From assembly GCF_001457475.1 (NCBI RefSeq), contig NZ_LN831029.1:1550001-1614000 (forward strand): a DNA stretch of 64,000 bases, given 5' to 3'. Below the pieces are notes generated by a model that saw only the letters and a list, made by a program, of their open reading frames with translations, did not search any database and was not told the DNA's origin. The position numbers and the translations under genes are program-made. Below, piece by piece: positions 38,336 through 49,390 of the stretch; within the stretch, counting starts at the first letter, position 1; every line of letters starts with the position of its first letter. The stretch comes from Achromobacter xylosoxidans (GTDB lineage Bacteria; Pseudomonadota; Gammaproteobacteria; Burkholderiales; Burkholderiaceae_B).

Positions 38336-38575
38336 ATGGAAAGCATCGAACAGCGCGTCAAGAAGATCGTCGCTGAACAACTTGGCGTGAACGAAGCCGA
38401 GATCAAGAACGAATCCTCCTTCCTTGACGACCTCGGTGCCGATTCGCTCGACATGGTCGAACTGGTCATGGCGCTCGAAGACGAATTCGAGACCGAGATC
38501 CCCGACGAAGAGGCCGAAAAGATCACGACCGTGCAACAAGCGATTGATTACATCAATTCGAACGGTAAGCAGTAA
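38336..38575 (+). CDS. acpP: Acyl carrier protein
   Basis: A 79-residue acidic carrier protein of fatty acid synthesis. Ser37 in GADSLDMVE takes the phosphopantetheine arm. The start follows TTGGAG nine bases upstream. It has its own promoter and is separated from fabG by 216 bases that include a small GC hairpin (38135-38150), so it is probably expressed more strongly than the rest of the cluster. Confidence 0.98.
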   Translation: MESIEQRVKKIVAEQLGVNEAEIKNESSFLDDLGADSLDMVELVMALEDEFETEIPDEEAEKITTVQQAIDYINSNGKQ

Positions 38576-38764
38576 GCTCAGCCTATATCCTTCCGGTTGC
38601 CCCGAATTCGATTTCGGCGCCAACCGGGAACCGGGGCGGTTTCAGGAATTTGCCGTGTGGTCCACGCGCGGGAAGGGCATTGACGCCCGACCCGCTGTTG
38701 CGTGTGCCGCACGCGCAGTGCATCCCGAAAACCGCCTTTCTTTTGTCTGTTTGAGGAGTCATCC

Positions 38765-39994
38765 GTGAAGCGACGAGTCGTCATCACTGGCCTTGGTATC
38801 GTGTCGCCTGTCGGCAACGACCTGACCACCGCTTGGGACAATATCGTCAACGGACGTTCTGGCATCAGCCGCATCACCCGTTTCGATCCCTCGGCCATCA
38901 CCACCCACATCGCCGGCGAAGTCAAGGACTTCGACATCAGCGCCTATATCTCGGCCAAGGAAGCCCGCCAGATGGATACCTTCATCCATTACGGCCTGGC
39001 TGCCGGGATGCAGGCCTGGCGCGACAGCGGCCTGGAAGTCACCGAAGCCAACGCCGAACGCATCGGCGTGATCGTCGGCTCGGGCATCGGCGGCCTGCCG
39101 CGCATCGAGGAAACCCAGGTCGAATACATGGCCAAGGGTCCGCGCCGCATCTCGCCGTTCTTCGTGCCGGGTTCGCTGATCAACCTGATCTCCGGCCATC
39201 TGTCCATCGCCTACGGCATGAAGGGCCCCAGCTACGCCGTCGTATCGGCCTGCACCACGGGCCTGCACTGCATCGGCGACGCGGCCCGCCTGATCGAGTA
39301 CGGCGATGCCGACGTCATGGTGGCTGGTGGCGCCGAATCGACCGTGTCGCCGCTGGGCATCGGCGGTTTCGCCGCGATGCGCGCGCTGTCGACGCGCAAC
39401 GATGATCCTCAGACGGCCTCGCGTCCCTGGGACCGCGACCGCGACGGCTTCGTGCTGGGCGAGGGCGCGGGCGTGCTGGTGCTGGAAGAATACGAACACG
39501 CCAAGAAGCGTGGCGCGCGCATCTATGGCGAGTTCGCGGGCTACGGCATGAGCTCCGATGCGCATCACATCACGGCTCCCGACAAGGACGGCCCGCGCCG
39601 CGGCGTGCTCAACGCGCTGCGCAACGGCGGCCTGAACCTGGAAGACGTCCAGTACGTCAACGCGCACGGCACCTCGACGCCCCTGGGCGACAAGAACGAA
39701 ACCGATGCGCTGAAGCTGGCTTTCGGCGACCACGCCAAGAAGCTGGTGGTGAACTCGACCAAGTCCATGACCGGCCACCTGCTCGGCGCCGCCGGCGGCA
39801 TCGAGGCCGTGTTCACGACGCTGGCCGTCTACAACCAGGTCTCGCCTCCGACCATCAACATCTTCAACCAGGATCCGGAATGCGACCTGGACTACTGCGC
39901 CAACGAGGCGCGGCAGATGAAGATCGATGTCGGCCTGTCCAACTCCTTCGGCTTCGGCGGCACCAACGGCTCCATGGCCGTTCGCCGGATCTGA
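38765..39994 (+). CDS. fabF: Beta-ketoacyl-ACP synthase II
   Basis: A 409-residue elongating condensing enzyme important for unsaturated and temperature-adapted fatty acids. Nucleophile Cys163 is in VSACTTG, with the two active-site histidines in [11 protein letters not shown] and [12 protein letters not shown]. It starts with GTG at 38765 after GAGGAG. The 189-base gap after acpP contains a possible hairpin with ccggttg/caaccgg arms. Confidence 0.97.
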   Translation: MKRRVVITGLGIVSPVGNDLTTAWDNIVNGRSGISRITRFDPSAITTHIAGEVKDFDISAYISAKEARQMDTFIHYGLAAGMQAWRDSGLEVTEANAERIGVIVGSGIGGLPRIEETQVEYMAKGPRRISPFFVPGSLINLISGHLSIAYGMKGPSYAVVSACTTGLHCIGDAARLIEYGDADVMVAGGAESTVSPLGIGGFAAMRALSTRNDDPQTASRPWDRDRDGFVLGEGAGVLVLEEYEHAKKRGARIYGEFAGYGMSSDAHHITAPDKDGPRRGVLNALRNGGLNLEDVQYVNAHGTSTPLGDKNETDALKLAFGDHAKKLVVNSTKSMTGHLLGAAGGIEAVFTTLAVYNQVSPPTINIFNQDPECDLDYCANEARQMKIDVGLSNSFGFGGTNGSMAVRRI

Positions 39995-39995
39995 T

Positions 39996-40490
39996 TTGGA
40001 AGGCCCGGGCAAGGGGCGCTGGACGTTTGGCGTGCCTGTCCTGCGGCCGCGCGGCGTCGCGGCGTTGCCAGTCCTGGGGCTGGCCGCCGCGGTGGCCAGC
40101 ATCGTGACCGCGGCTTTCTGGCACGGCACGGCCTGGCTGGCCGGCGCCGCACTGGCCGCATTGCTGTTGGCGGCGGGGCTGTTACACTCGATCCGTTTCA
40201 GCCCGTCCCCGGTATCGGCTTTGCGCACGGCAGCCGGGGCTGGCCGCTGGCAGGTACGCCTGCCGGGCGGCTGGCGGGAAGCGTCGCTGGTGGATCAGCG
40301 ACGCGGACCGGCATGGCTCACGCTCACCCTGCAGCCCTTGCCCTCCGGGAGTATGGCCTTTAACGACCAACAAGTAACTTTTACCGTCTGGCAGACGGCC
40401 TTGCCGGCCGACGGCTGGCGGCGCCTGTGCCTATTGGCTGGCGCGGCGCGGCGCGAGCCTGCGGCGGTGCGCTTGCGGGAGGCTCCATGA
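39996..40490 (+). CDS. YgfX-like two-helix membrane protein
   Basis: About 164 residues. Two adjacent hydrophobic helices (about 20-42 and 48-68) are followed by a soluble domain with GRWQVRLPGGWREASL, LTLTLQP and WQTALPADGWRRL. The architecture and the closing segment resemble the YgfX/CptA family (in E. coli encoded with sdhE). I do not recognise a gene name. It lies between fabF and rpoE and shares its TGA with the rpoE ATG, so it is translationally coupled to the sigma factor. The start is unsure: TTG 39996 is used, with GTG near 40032 as an option. A role linking membrane lipid state and the envelope-stress operon is only a suggestion. Confidence 0.65.
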   Translation: MEGPGKGRWTFGVPVLRPRGVAALPVLGLAAAVASIVTAAFWHGTAWLAGAALAALLLAAGLLHSIRFSPSPVSALRTAAGAGRWQVRLPGGWREASLVDQRRGPAWLTLTLQPLPSGSMAFNDQQVTFTVWQTALPADGWRRLCLLAGAARREPAAVRLREAP

Positions 40491-41086
40491 GCGAGCGCGA
40501 AGTCGACGCCGAGCTTGTCGCCCGTGTCCAGCGCGGCGACAAGAAAGCGTTCGATCTGCTGGTGCTCAAATACCAGCGCAAGATCCTGCGCCTGCTGGCT
40601 CGCATGATCCGCGATCCGGCCGAGATCGAGGACGTGGCCCAGGAAGCGTTCATCAAGGCCTATCGGGCCCTGCCCCAGTTCCGGGGCGAGAGCGCGTTCT
40701 ATACCTGGTTGTATCGTATCGCCATCAATACGGCCCGAAATTGGCTCGCCTCGCAGGGGCGGCGGCCGAGCGCGCCCAACGCGATAGAAACGGAAGACGG
40801 TGAAACTTTTAACGAAACCGACAACCTAACCGATATAAGCACGCCGGAGTCGATGGTTGCCAGCCGCGAGATCGCCGAGACGGTGAACGCGGCCATCGAG
40901 GAATTGCCCGAGGAACTGCGCACCGCAATCGTCCTGCGTGAAATCGAAGGTATGAGTTACGAAGACATCGCCCAGAGCATGGACTGCCCCATTGGTACGG
41001 TGCGCTCCCGCATTTTCCGTGCGCGAGAGGCCATCGCGACCAAGTTGCGCCCATTGCTAGGCACCGATGCCGAGCGTCGCTGGTAA
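40487..41086 (+). CDS. rpoE: Extracytoplasmic sigma factor RpoE/AlgU
   Basis: A 199-residue ECF sigma factor of the RpoE/AlgU group. Region 2 (about 20-90) has the YQRKILRLLARMI and AFIKAYRALPQFRGESAFYT helices for -10 recognition, and region 4 (about 130-190) has the MSYEDIAQSMDCPIGTVRSR helix-turn-helix for -35. It controls outer-membrane stress genes and is held by RseA. ATG 40487 overlaps the preceding gene's stop and has GGGAGG upstream. It heads rpoE-rseA-rseB-mucD. Confidence 0.95.
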   Translation: MSEREVDAELVARVQRGDKKAFDLLVLKYQRKILRLLARMIRDPAEIEDVAQEAFIKAYRALPQFRGESAFYTWLYRIAINTARNWLASQGRRPSAPNAIETEDGETFNETDNLTDISTPESMVASREIAETVNAAIEELPEELRTAIVLREIEGMSYEDIAQSMDCPIGTVRSRIFRAREAIATKLRPLLGTDAERRW

Positions 41087-41098
41087 GGAGTGGCAGTC

Positions 41099-41608
41099 AT
41101 GCAGACTACAGCAGCCAAGTCCGTCGTTTCCTCGGAGTCCTCCTGGGAGGAATCCGTTTCCGCCTGGATGGACGGAGAAGAAACCGACGATATTCTTCCC
41201 GGCCTGTTGACCCGCGAGGGGCGGCAGACCTGGGATACCTATCACCTCATTGGTGATGCCCTGCGCAACAGTGATCTGGCGCTGACGCCCAGCGCCAGTT
41301 TCCATGCCCGCCTGTCGCGCGCGCTGGATGCCGAGCTGCCGATCGTGGCCGCGCCGCGGCGCCGCTCGCCGCTGCGCCTGGGCCTGTCCGGCCTGGCGGT
41401 GGCGGCCGCGGTCGCCACGGTGGCCTGGGTGGCCCAGCCCTACCTGGCGGGCGGCAATCCGGGCGCTGAAACCCGCGTGCTGGCCGACGCCAGCCTGGGC
41501 AGCTCCACCGACACTTCGGGCCTGAGCGACTACCTGGAGGCCCATCGCCAGATGGCCGGCCCCAGCGCGGTGCGCCAGGTGTCGTTCGATGTCGGAGCGG
41601 GGCGCTGA
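41099..41608 (+). CDS. rseA: Anti-sigma factor RseA/MucA
   Basis: A 169-residue inner-membrane anti-sigma factor. The cytoplasmic N-terminal domain (about 18-75; SAWMDGEETDD and WDTYHLIGDALR) binds RpoE. One membrane helix lies at about 98-118 and a short periplasmic domain follows, the site cut by DegS/RseP-type proteases. The ATG at 41099 is preceded by AAGGAG. It overlaps rseB by one base. Confidence 0.9.
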   Translation: MQTTAAKSVVSSESSWEESVSAWMDGEETDDILPGLLTREGRQTWDTYHLIGDALRNSDLALTPSASFHARLSRALDAELPIVAAPRRRSPLRLGLSGLAVAAAVATVAWVAQPYLAGGNPGAETRVLADASLGSSTDTSGLSDYLEAHRQMAGPSAVRQVSFDVGAGR

Positions 41609-42684
41609 TGGCCCTTGTGCTTCCGACCCGTTGGCCGGTGCTGGGAAGGGCTGCCTCGTGGCAGGCCCACCGCGCCGGCTGGTTCGCCGCTACGCTTCTG
41701 ACCGCTTTTCTGGCCGCGCATGACCCCGCGCGCGCCGCCGACGCCGCTCCCGCCCAGCAGGGCGATGACGTGGTCCAATTGCTCTCGCGCATCCAGCAGG
41801 CTGCGCGCAAGCAGGACTACGCCGGCGTATTCATGTATCAGCAGGGCGAGACGATCCAGTCGTCGCGCCTGGTGCACGTCGTCGACGGCACCGGCGAGCG
41901 CGAGCGCCTCGAGATCCTCGATGGCCAGCCGCGCGAATACCTGCGCCACAACGAAGACGTGCAGTGCCTGATTCCCGAGCGCAAAACGGTGTTGCTCGAA
42001 CGCCGCCGCGGCGATCGCTTCCCTGGGCTGCTGCTGGGCGATCCCGCCAACCTGACCGAACACTACAAGATCCGCACCGAGTCGGCGCTGCACCGCGTCG
42101 CCGGGCGCGAATGCCGGTTGATCACTATCGAACCGCTGGACAAGTTGCGCTATGGCTATCGCCTCTGTGCCGATGTCGAAACCAATCTGCTGCTGAAGGC
42201 CCAGACCCTCAATGCCGCCCGCGGCGTGGTCGAGCAGGTGTCGTTCACGTCCCTGCGCCTGGGAGCCGACGTCGACCCGCAATCGCTGTCGTCGCGCTGG
42301 AACACGCGCGACTGGCGCGTGCTCGAGCCTTCGATGAAGTCCGTGGACCTGAGCGCCCAGGGTTGGCGCATCCCGGCGCCCAAGGGCTTTGTGGTGGTCA
42401 TGCAGGTGGCGCGCTCGATGGGGCGCGGCGCGACGGTCAACCAGATGGTGCTGTCGGATGGACTGGCGGCCATTTCGGTGTTCATCGAGCCTTACGACAG
42501 CCAGCGCGGCCATCATCCTCCGCCTGGCGCGGCGCAGCGCGGTTCCATTACCGTGTATGGCACGCGCATCGCCGACTACTGGCTGACGGCCGTGGGCGAA
42601 GTGCCCGTGGCGACGCTGGAACAATTGGCGGAAGCGACCGAATACGTACCCGTGACGAACGCTCCGGCGGCCGATTCCAAGTGA
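41608..42684 (+). CDS. rseB: Sigma-E regulator RseB/MucB
   Basis: A 358-residue periplasmic protein that shields RseA from proteolysis and senses mislocalised lipoprotein or LPS. An N-terminal signal segment (about 20-44, ending in ARA) precedes the LolA-like domain (QDYAGVFMYQ) and the C-terminal MucB domain (about 245-340). The long charged lead before the hydrophobic core could mean a later start, but no clear internal start with an SD stands out. It is coupled to rseA and followed by mucD. Confidence 0.92.
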   Translation: MALVLPTRWPVLGRAASWQAHRAGWFAATLLTAFLAAHDPARAADAAPAQQGDDVVQLLSRIQQAARKQDYAGVFMYQQGETIQSSRLVHVVDGTGERERLEILDGQPREYLRHNEDVQCLIPERKTVLLERRRGDRFPGLLLGDPANLTEHYKIRTESALHRVAGRECRLITIEPLDKLRYGYRLCADVETNLLLKAQTLNAARGVVEQVSFTSLRLGADVDPQSLSSRWNTRDWRVLEPSMKSVDLSAQGWRIPAPKGFVVVMQVARSMGRGATVNQMVLSDGLAAISVFIEPYDSQRGHHPPPGAAQRGSITVYGTRIADYWLTAVGEVPVATLEQLAEATEYVPVTNAPAADSK

Positions 42685-42724
42685 AGCGCGGCCGCCGCGG
42701 CAAGAAGTGATTTCGGAGCAACAT

Positions 42725-44215
42725 ATGAAAGCATTGATGGTGTCGAACCCCGGTCTGCGCCGCTTCCTGGCGGCCGCGACGGCGGGGCTCCTGATGTCGG
42801 CCGCGTTCGCGCCCGTCTCCCTGGCGCAGGCCCCGGCGGCCGACACGCCGACTCCGACGGTGGCGCTGCCTGACTTCACCAGCATCATCGAGAAGGCCGA
42901 TCCGGCGGTCGTGAACATCCGCACCACGGCGACGGTGCCGATCCGCGGAGTGGGCCCGGGCGGCAACGATCCCGCCGAGCTGTTCCGCTGGTTCTTCGGC
43001 CCCGATTTCCAGCCGCCGGGCCAGGCGCCCGGTCCGCGCCAGCGTCCGCAGCCGCAGCAACCCGAGGAGCGTACCGTGCCGCGTGGCGTGGGCTCGGGTT
43101 TCTTCATCTCGGATGACGGCTACATCATGACCAACAACCACGTGGTCAGCGACGCAACCGACATCTACGTCACCCTCACCGACGGCCGCGAGTTCAAGGC
43201 CAAGGTCATCGGCACCGACGAGCGCACCGACGTGGCGCTGATCAAGATCGAAGCCAAGGACATGACGCCGCTGGTGATCGGCGATCCCAAGAAGCTCAAG
43301 AAGGGCCAGTGGGTGCTGGCGATCGGCTCGCCGTTCGGCCTGGATTCCACCGTCACGTCGGGTATCGTCAGCGCCATCGGCCGCGATACGGGCGAATACC
43401 TGCCGTTCATCCAGACGGACGTGGCGGTCAACCCGGGCAATTCGGGCGGTCCGCTGATCAACCTGGCGGGCGAGGTGGTGGGCATCAACTCCCAGATCAT
43501 CTCGCGCAGCGGCGGCTTCATGGGTATTTCGCTGGCCATCCCGATCGACGAGGCGATGCGGGTGGTGGACCAGCTGCGCGCCACCGGCAAGGTCACGCGC
43601 GGCCGCGTGGGCGTCCAGATCGGCGAAGTGGGCAAGGACGTGGCCGAGGCCATCGGGCTGCCCAAGGCCGAAGGCGCCCTGGTGAGCAGTGTCGAGGTCG
43701 ATGGTCCGGCCGAACAGGCCGGCGTGCAGCCGGGCGACGTGATCCTGACCTTCAACAAGGAACCGATCAAGCGCTGGACCGATCTGCCCCGCATCGTCGG
43801 TGAAACCAAGCCGGGCACGCGCGCCGACATGGAAGTGTGGCGCAAGGGCAAGAAGATGACCCTGTCGGTCAAGGTGGGCGAGATTCCCGTGGACAAGGCG
43901 GTGCCGGGCAAGAAGGGCGCGACGCCCGCGCCGGAAGTCACCAATGCGCTGGGTCTTGGCGTGGTGGACGTGCCCGCCGACGTGCAGAAGAAGCTGCGTA
44001 TCAAGGGCGGCGTGCAGGTCAAGGTCGCCGAAGGCGCGGCCGCCAAGGCCGGGCTGCAGGAAGGCGATATTGTGTTGGCTCTGAACGACACCGACGTCAC
44101 CGGCGCCAAACAGTTCGCGGAGCTGGTCGGCAAGCTGGACAAGGGCCGCGCGGTCGGTCTGCTGGTACGCCGCGGCGAGCAGACCCAGTGGGTGGCGGTG
44201 CCCGCAAGCAAATAA
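42725..44215 (+). CDS. mucD: DegP/MucD-type periplasmic protease
   Basis: A 496-residue HtrA-family serine protease and chaperone. The signal peptide ends at AQA (about residue 36). The triad is His139 (TNNHVV), Asp169 (ERTDVAL) and Ser240 (GNSGGPL). A Pro/Gln-rich loop (about 97-117) corresponds to the LA loop. Two PDZ domains follow (about 290-375 and 400-490). It is the last gene of the rpoE operon, where it degrades misfolded envelope proteins and dampens sigma-E signalling. GGAG precedes the ATG. It ends at a strong terminator. Confidence 0.95.
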   Translation: MKALMVSNPGLRRFLAAATAGLLMSAAFAPVSLAQAPAADTPTPTVALPDFTSIIEKADPAVVNIRTTATVPIRGVGPGGNDPAELFRWFFGPDFQPPGQAPGPRQRPQPQQPEERTVPRGVGSGFFISDDGYIMTNNHVVSDATDIYVTLTDGREFKAKVIGTDERTDVALIKIEAKDMTPLVIGDPKKLKKGQWVLAIGSPFGLDSTVTSGIVSAIGRDTGEYLPFIQTDVAVNPGNSGGPLINLAGEVVGINSQIISRSGGFMGISLAIPIDEAMRVVDQLRATGKVTRGRVGVQIGEVGKDVAEAIGLPKAEGALVSSVEVDGPAEQAGVQPGDVILTFNKEPIKRWTDLPRIVGETKPGTRADMEVWRKGKKMTLSVKVGEIPVDKAVPGKKGATPAPEVTNALGLGVVDVPADVQKKLRIKGGVQVKVAEGAAAKAGLQEGDIVLALNDTDVTGAKQFAELVGKLDKGRAVGLLVRRGEQTQWVAVPASK

Positions 44216-44250
44216 GGCCCAAGACCGGCTAAAATGGCTGGTTGCCGCAA

Positions 44251-44279
44251 GAGGGGGCGCCTGGCGCCCCCTCGTTTTT
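44251..44279 (+). terminator. Rho-independent terminator after mucD
   Basis: gagggggcgcc/ggcgccccctc, nearly contiguous arms (about nine usable pairs), followed by GTTTTT. It ends the sigma-E operon. Confidence 0.88.
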
Positions 44280-44439
44280 GCCCGTGCCGCCGTCGATCGC
44301 GGGCGGGCAGGGCGGCCGGGCGGCGCGACCGCGGGCATCCGCCCTTGACGCGCCAGCCGCAACCCTGTCAGCCGTGCCTACCCTGGTGGCGGCGTCTTCC
44401 GGCAGTTTGCCGAATGTTCCGTCCCTTTTAAACTCAAGC

Positions 44440-46233
<1,794 letters not shown>

Positions 46234-46255
46234 AACCCGAGAAGGCGGTTAGCTG

Positions 46256-47140
46256 ATGAGTTGGAACTTTGCCCTGATCCTGTTTGTTCTGCTGGTGCTG
46301 ACCGGCATTATCTGGGCGCTCGATCTGGCCGTATTGCGGCGTGGCCGCGAGCGCCGGGCGCAAGAGGCGATGGCGCAGTACGATGCGGCGCTGATCGGCG
46401 ATTCGCAAGAAGCCGAGCGCCTGCGGCGCGAGGCCGGCGACAAGGCCCGTCGCGTGCCGTGGTGGATCGAATACGCGGTCAGCTTCTTCCCCGTGATCCT
46501 GTTCGTGTTCGTGCTGCGATCGTTCGTGGTGGAACCGTTCCGCATTCCGTCGGGTTCGATGCTGCCGACGCTGCAATCCGGCGATCTGATCCTGGTGAAC
46601 AAGTTCAGCTACGGCCTGCGCCTTCCGGTCATCGACAAGAAGGTGGTCGATATCGGCAAGCCGCAGCGCGGCGACGTGTTCGTGTTCCGCTACCCGGTGG
46701 ACCCGGACGTCGACTACATCAAGCGCGTGGTGGGCCTGCCGGGCGACGAAGTGGCGTACATCGACAAAAAGCTGTACGTGAACGGCCAATTGGTGACGCA
46801 TGTGCGGGATGGCGATTATTTCGAACCCGACCGTGTCTCTTATATCGCACAATATAAAGAAAAATTAGGCGAAGTTAGCCACAATATCCTGCTTGATGAA
46901 GGCAGGCCGCAGGAATATCGCCCGCAATTCCAATTTCCCAACCTCGGGAACTGCCAATATTCCCGCGATGGGGTACGCTGCAAAGTACCGGAGGGGCAAT
47001 ACTTCGCCATGGGCGATAATCGGGACAACAGCGCCGACAGCCGATACTGGGGTTTCGTGCCGGAATCCAATATCGTCGGAAAGGCGTTCTTCATCTGGAT
47101 GAATTTCAGCGATCTCAGCCGCATCGGCCGGTTCAACTGA
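46256..47140 (+). CDS. lepB: Signal peptidase I
   Basis: A 294-residue inner-membrane protease that removes Sec/Tat signal peptides. Two membrane helices lie at about 4-24 and 73-91. The catalytic dyad is Ser101 (PSGSMLPTL) and Lys156 (DYIKRVVG), and box E is [15 protein letters not shown]. The stretch from about 46800 to 46980 is much lower in GC and uses codons such as TTA, ATA and AAA that are rare in its neighbours. It encodes the variable periplasmic segment. It precedes rnc, era and recO. Confidence 0.96.
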   Translation: MSWNFALILFVLLVLTGIIWALDLAVLRRGRERRAQEAMAQYDAALIGDSQEAERLRREAGDKARRVPWWIEYAVSFFPVILFVFVLRSFVVEPFRIPSGSMLPTLQSGDLILVNKFSYGLRLPVIDKKVVDIGKPQRGDVFVFRYPVDPDVDYIKRVVGLPGDEVAYIDKKLYVNGQLVTHVRDGDYFEPDRVSYIAQYKEKLGEVSHNILLDEGRPQEYRPQFQFPNLGNCQYSRDGVRCKVPEGQYFAMGDNRDNSADSRYWGFVPESNIVGKAFFIWMNFSDLSRIGRFN

Positions 47141-47142
47141 TT

Positions 47143-47904
47143 ATGTCGCTAGCCACGCTAGAAAACCGGCTGGATCACCACTTCGGTGACCCAGCACTGC
47201 TTGAACAGGCGCTGACCCACCGCAGCCACGGTGCGCGCCACAACGAGCGCCTGGAGTTCCTCGGGGATTCCGTGCTCAACTTCGTCGTCGCGGCGATGCT
47301 GTTCGAGCGTTATTCGAAAATCGACGAGGGAGACCTGTCGCGCCTGCGCGCCAATCTGGTCAAGCAGGCCTCGTTGGCGGATATCGCCCAGCGCCTGGAA
47401 CTGTCCCAATACCTGCGCCTGGGCGAAGGTGAATTGAAGAGCGGCGGTTTCCGTCGTCCGTCGATCCTGGCCGACACGGTCGAGGCCCTGTTCGGCGCCG
47501 TGTTCCTGGACGCCGGTTTCGATGCCGCCCGCCGCGTGATCGTGCGCCAGTACCAGCCGGTGCTGGCCTCGGTCGATCCCAAGACCCTGGGCAAGGACGC
47601 CAAGACCTTGCTGCAGGAATTCCTGCAAGGCCGCAAGCTGGCCTTGCCCGTGTATACCGTGGTGGCCACGCATGGCGCGGCCCACAGCCAGCAGTTCGAG
47701 GTCGAATGCGCCATTCCGGCGCTCGAGATCAAGGTGAACGCGCCCGGCGCCAGCCGCCGCGCGGCCGAGCAGTCGGCCGCCAAGCTGGCGCTGGAGGCGG
47801 CGCAGGCCATCAGCCCGGCGTCCAAGGCCGCCCGCAAGTCGGGCAAGGCGCGCAAGACCGCGCAGTTGTCGCTGCCCGTGGCAGTGTCCCAAGAGACTAA
47901 ATGA
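47143..47904 (+). CDS. rnc: Ribonuclease III
   Basis: A 253-residue double-strand-specific RNase for rRNA processing and antisense decay. The signature [13 protein letters not shown] is at 33-45, the second metal-site segment is [13 protein letters not shown], and a dsRBD covers about 152-222. A Lys/Ala-rich tail of about 30 residues follows the dsRBD. It starts two bases after lepB, and its stop overlaps era (ATGA), as in the classic rnc-era-recO operon. Confidence 0.97.
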   Translation: MSLATLENRLDHHFGDPALLEQALTHRSHGARHNERLEFLGDSVLNFVVAAMLFERYSKIDEGDLSRLRANLVKQASLADIAQRLELSQYLRLGEGELKSGGFRRPSILADTVEALFGAVFLDAGFDAARRVIVRQYQPVLASVDPKTLGKDAKTLLQEFLQGRKLALPVYTVVATHGAAHSQQFEVECAIPALEIKVNAPGASRRAAEQSAAKLALEAAQAISPASKAARKSGKARKTAQLSLPVAVSQETK

Positions 47905-48791
47905 GCGATACCCCTTTCCGTACCGGTTTCGTGGCCATCGTGGGCCGCCCCAACGTGGGCAAGTCCACGCTGACGAACGCGTTGATCGGTTCCAAGATTT
48001 CCATCGTGTCGCGCAAGGCGCAGACCACGCGCCACCGCATCCACGGGGTGCTGACGCGCGACCACGAGCAGTTCGTGTTCGTCGATACGCCGGGCTTCCA
48101 GACGCGTCATGGCGGCGCCATGAACCGCATGATGAACCGCGTGGTGACGCAGGCGCTGGCCGACGTCGACGTGGTGGTGCACGTGGTCGAGGCTGGCAAG
48201 TGGTCGGAGGGCGACGCCAAGCTGCTGCCGTTGCTGCCGGCGCCGGAGCGCACCATCCTGGCCGTCAGCAAGATCGACGCGCTCAAGAACCGCGATGAAT
48301 TGTTCGCCTTCGTCTCGAAGATCATGGCGCTGCATCCGTTCGGCGCCGTGGTGCCGGTCAGCGCCACCAAGAACCAGCAGCTCGACCAGCTGCTGCAGGA
48401 AATCGCCGCGCGCCTGCCGGAAGGCGAGCCGATGTTCGAGGAAGACACCCTGACCGACCGGCCGATGCGCTTCATCGCGGCCGAACTGGTGCGCGAGAAG
48501 ATCTTCCGCCTGGTGGGCGACGAACTGCCCTACGGCTGTACGGTCGTGATCGAGCAATGGGAAGAGACCGACAAGGGCGCGCGCATCGCCGCCTGCGTCG
48601 TGGTGGAGCGCGACAGCCACAAGCCCATCCTGCTGGGCACCGGCGGCATGCACATGAAACGCATCGCCTCCGAGGCGCGGCAGGACATCGCCAAGCTGCT
48701 GGACAAGCCGGTGCACCTGGAGATCTACATCAAGGTGCGCAAGGGCTGGTCCGACCGCGAGAGTGCGCTGCGCGACCTGGGCTATGAGTAG
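47901..48791 (+). CDS. era: GTPase Era
   Basis: A 296-residue GTPase for 16S rRNA maturation and 30S assembly. G1 is [10 protein letters not shown]3 DTPGFQT and G4 SKID. The C-terminal KH domain has [19 protein letters not shown] and the end [13 protein letters not shown]. It overlaps rnc by four bases and recO by eight, so all three are co-translated. Confidence 0.97.
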   Translation: MSDTPFRTGFVAIVGRPNVGKSTLTNALIGSKISIVSRKAQTTRHRIHGVLTRDHEQFVFVDTPGFQTRHGGAMNRMMNRVVTQALADVDVVVHVVEAGKWSEGDAKLLPLLPAPERTILAVSKIDALKNRDELFAFVSKIMALHPFGAVVPVSATKNQQLDQLLQEIAARLPEGEPMFEEDTLTDRPMRFIAAELVREKIFRLVGDELPYGCTVVIEQWEETDKGARIAACVVVERDSHKPILLGTGGMHMKRIASEARQDIAKLLDKPVHLEIYIKVRKGWSDRESALRDLGYE

Positions 48792-49371
48792 ACGGGCGCC
48801 TCGCGTCCAGGACCGCCCGGGATACATGCTCCACGCCACGGCGTGGCGCGAGACGTCCCTCATCGTTCAGACTTTCTCGCGCGACCACGGCTGTGTGGCC
48901 ATGGTCGCCAAGGGCGCCAAGCGCCCGTATTCCGTGCTGCGCCCGGTGTTGTCGGCGTTCCAACCGCTGCTGCTGTCCTGGACCGGCAACGGCGAGGTCA
49001 AGACCCTGACCCGCGCCGAGATCATGGGCGTGCGCGCCCTGAACGGCACCGCCCTGATGTCGGCTTGGTACATGAATGAACTGTTGCTGCGGCTGTTGCC
49101 GCGCGAAGACGCCCATCCCCTGCTGTTCGACGCCTACGACATGGCCTTGCAGCAGTTGTCGGGCGGCACGCGCGCGGCCGGCGCCTTGCGCCGCTTCGAA
49201 TGGACGCTGCTGCGCGAAACCGGCTATGGCGTGGACGAGGCCGAGCCCGACTTCGACGACCCCGTCATCGAGCCGGCGCTGCGCCGCGATCTGCGCGAGC
49301 GGCTGGCCGAGAACCTGGCGGGCCGGCCCCTGGCCACGCGCCGGGTGCTGATGGATCTGCAACGCATCTGA
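48784..49371 (+). CDS. recO: DNA repair protein RecO, compact form
   Basis: About 195 residues. An N-terminal OB fold (about 8-85; DRPGYMLHATAWRETSLIVQTFS and GAKRPYSVLRP) is followed by helices with NELLLRLLPRED and RRFEWTLLRETGYG. RecO helps RecF/RecR load RecA on SSB-coated DNA. After the GYG the protein jumps almost directly to LAGRPLATRRVLMDLQ. The usual segment between these points, around 40-50 residues with the cysteine or zinc-finger region in many RecO proteins, is missing. The frame is open and the ends are conserved, so it looks like a natural short form. It overlaps era by eight bases. Confidence 0.88.
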   Translation: MSRRAPRVQDRPGYMLHATAWRETSLIVQTFSRDHGCVAMVAKGAKRPYSVLRPVLSAFQPLLLSWTGNGEVKTLTRAEIMGVRALNGTALMSAWYMNELLLRLLPREDAHPLLFDAYDMALQQLSGGTRAAGALRRFEWTLLRETGYGVDEAEPDFDDPVIEPALRRDLRERLAENLAGRPLATRRVLMDLQRI

Positions 49372-49390
49372 ACCCGCGGCGCGCCCGGCC

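Noticed and set aside
48784..49371. recO as a frameshifted pseudogene
   Set aside because: The frame is open from start to stop and the conserved end block follows in frame, so a natural compact form is more likely.
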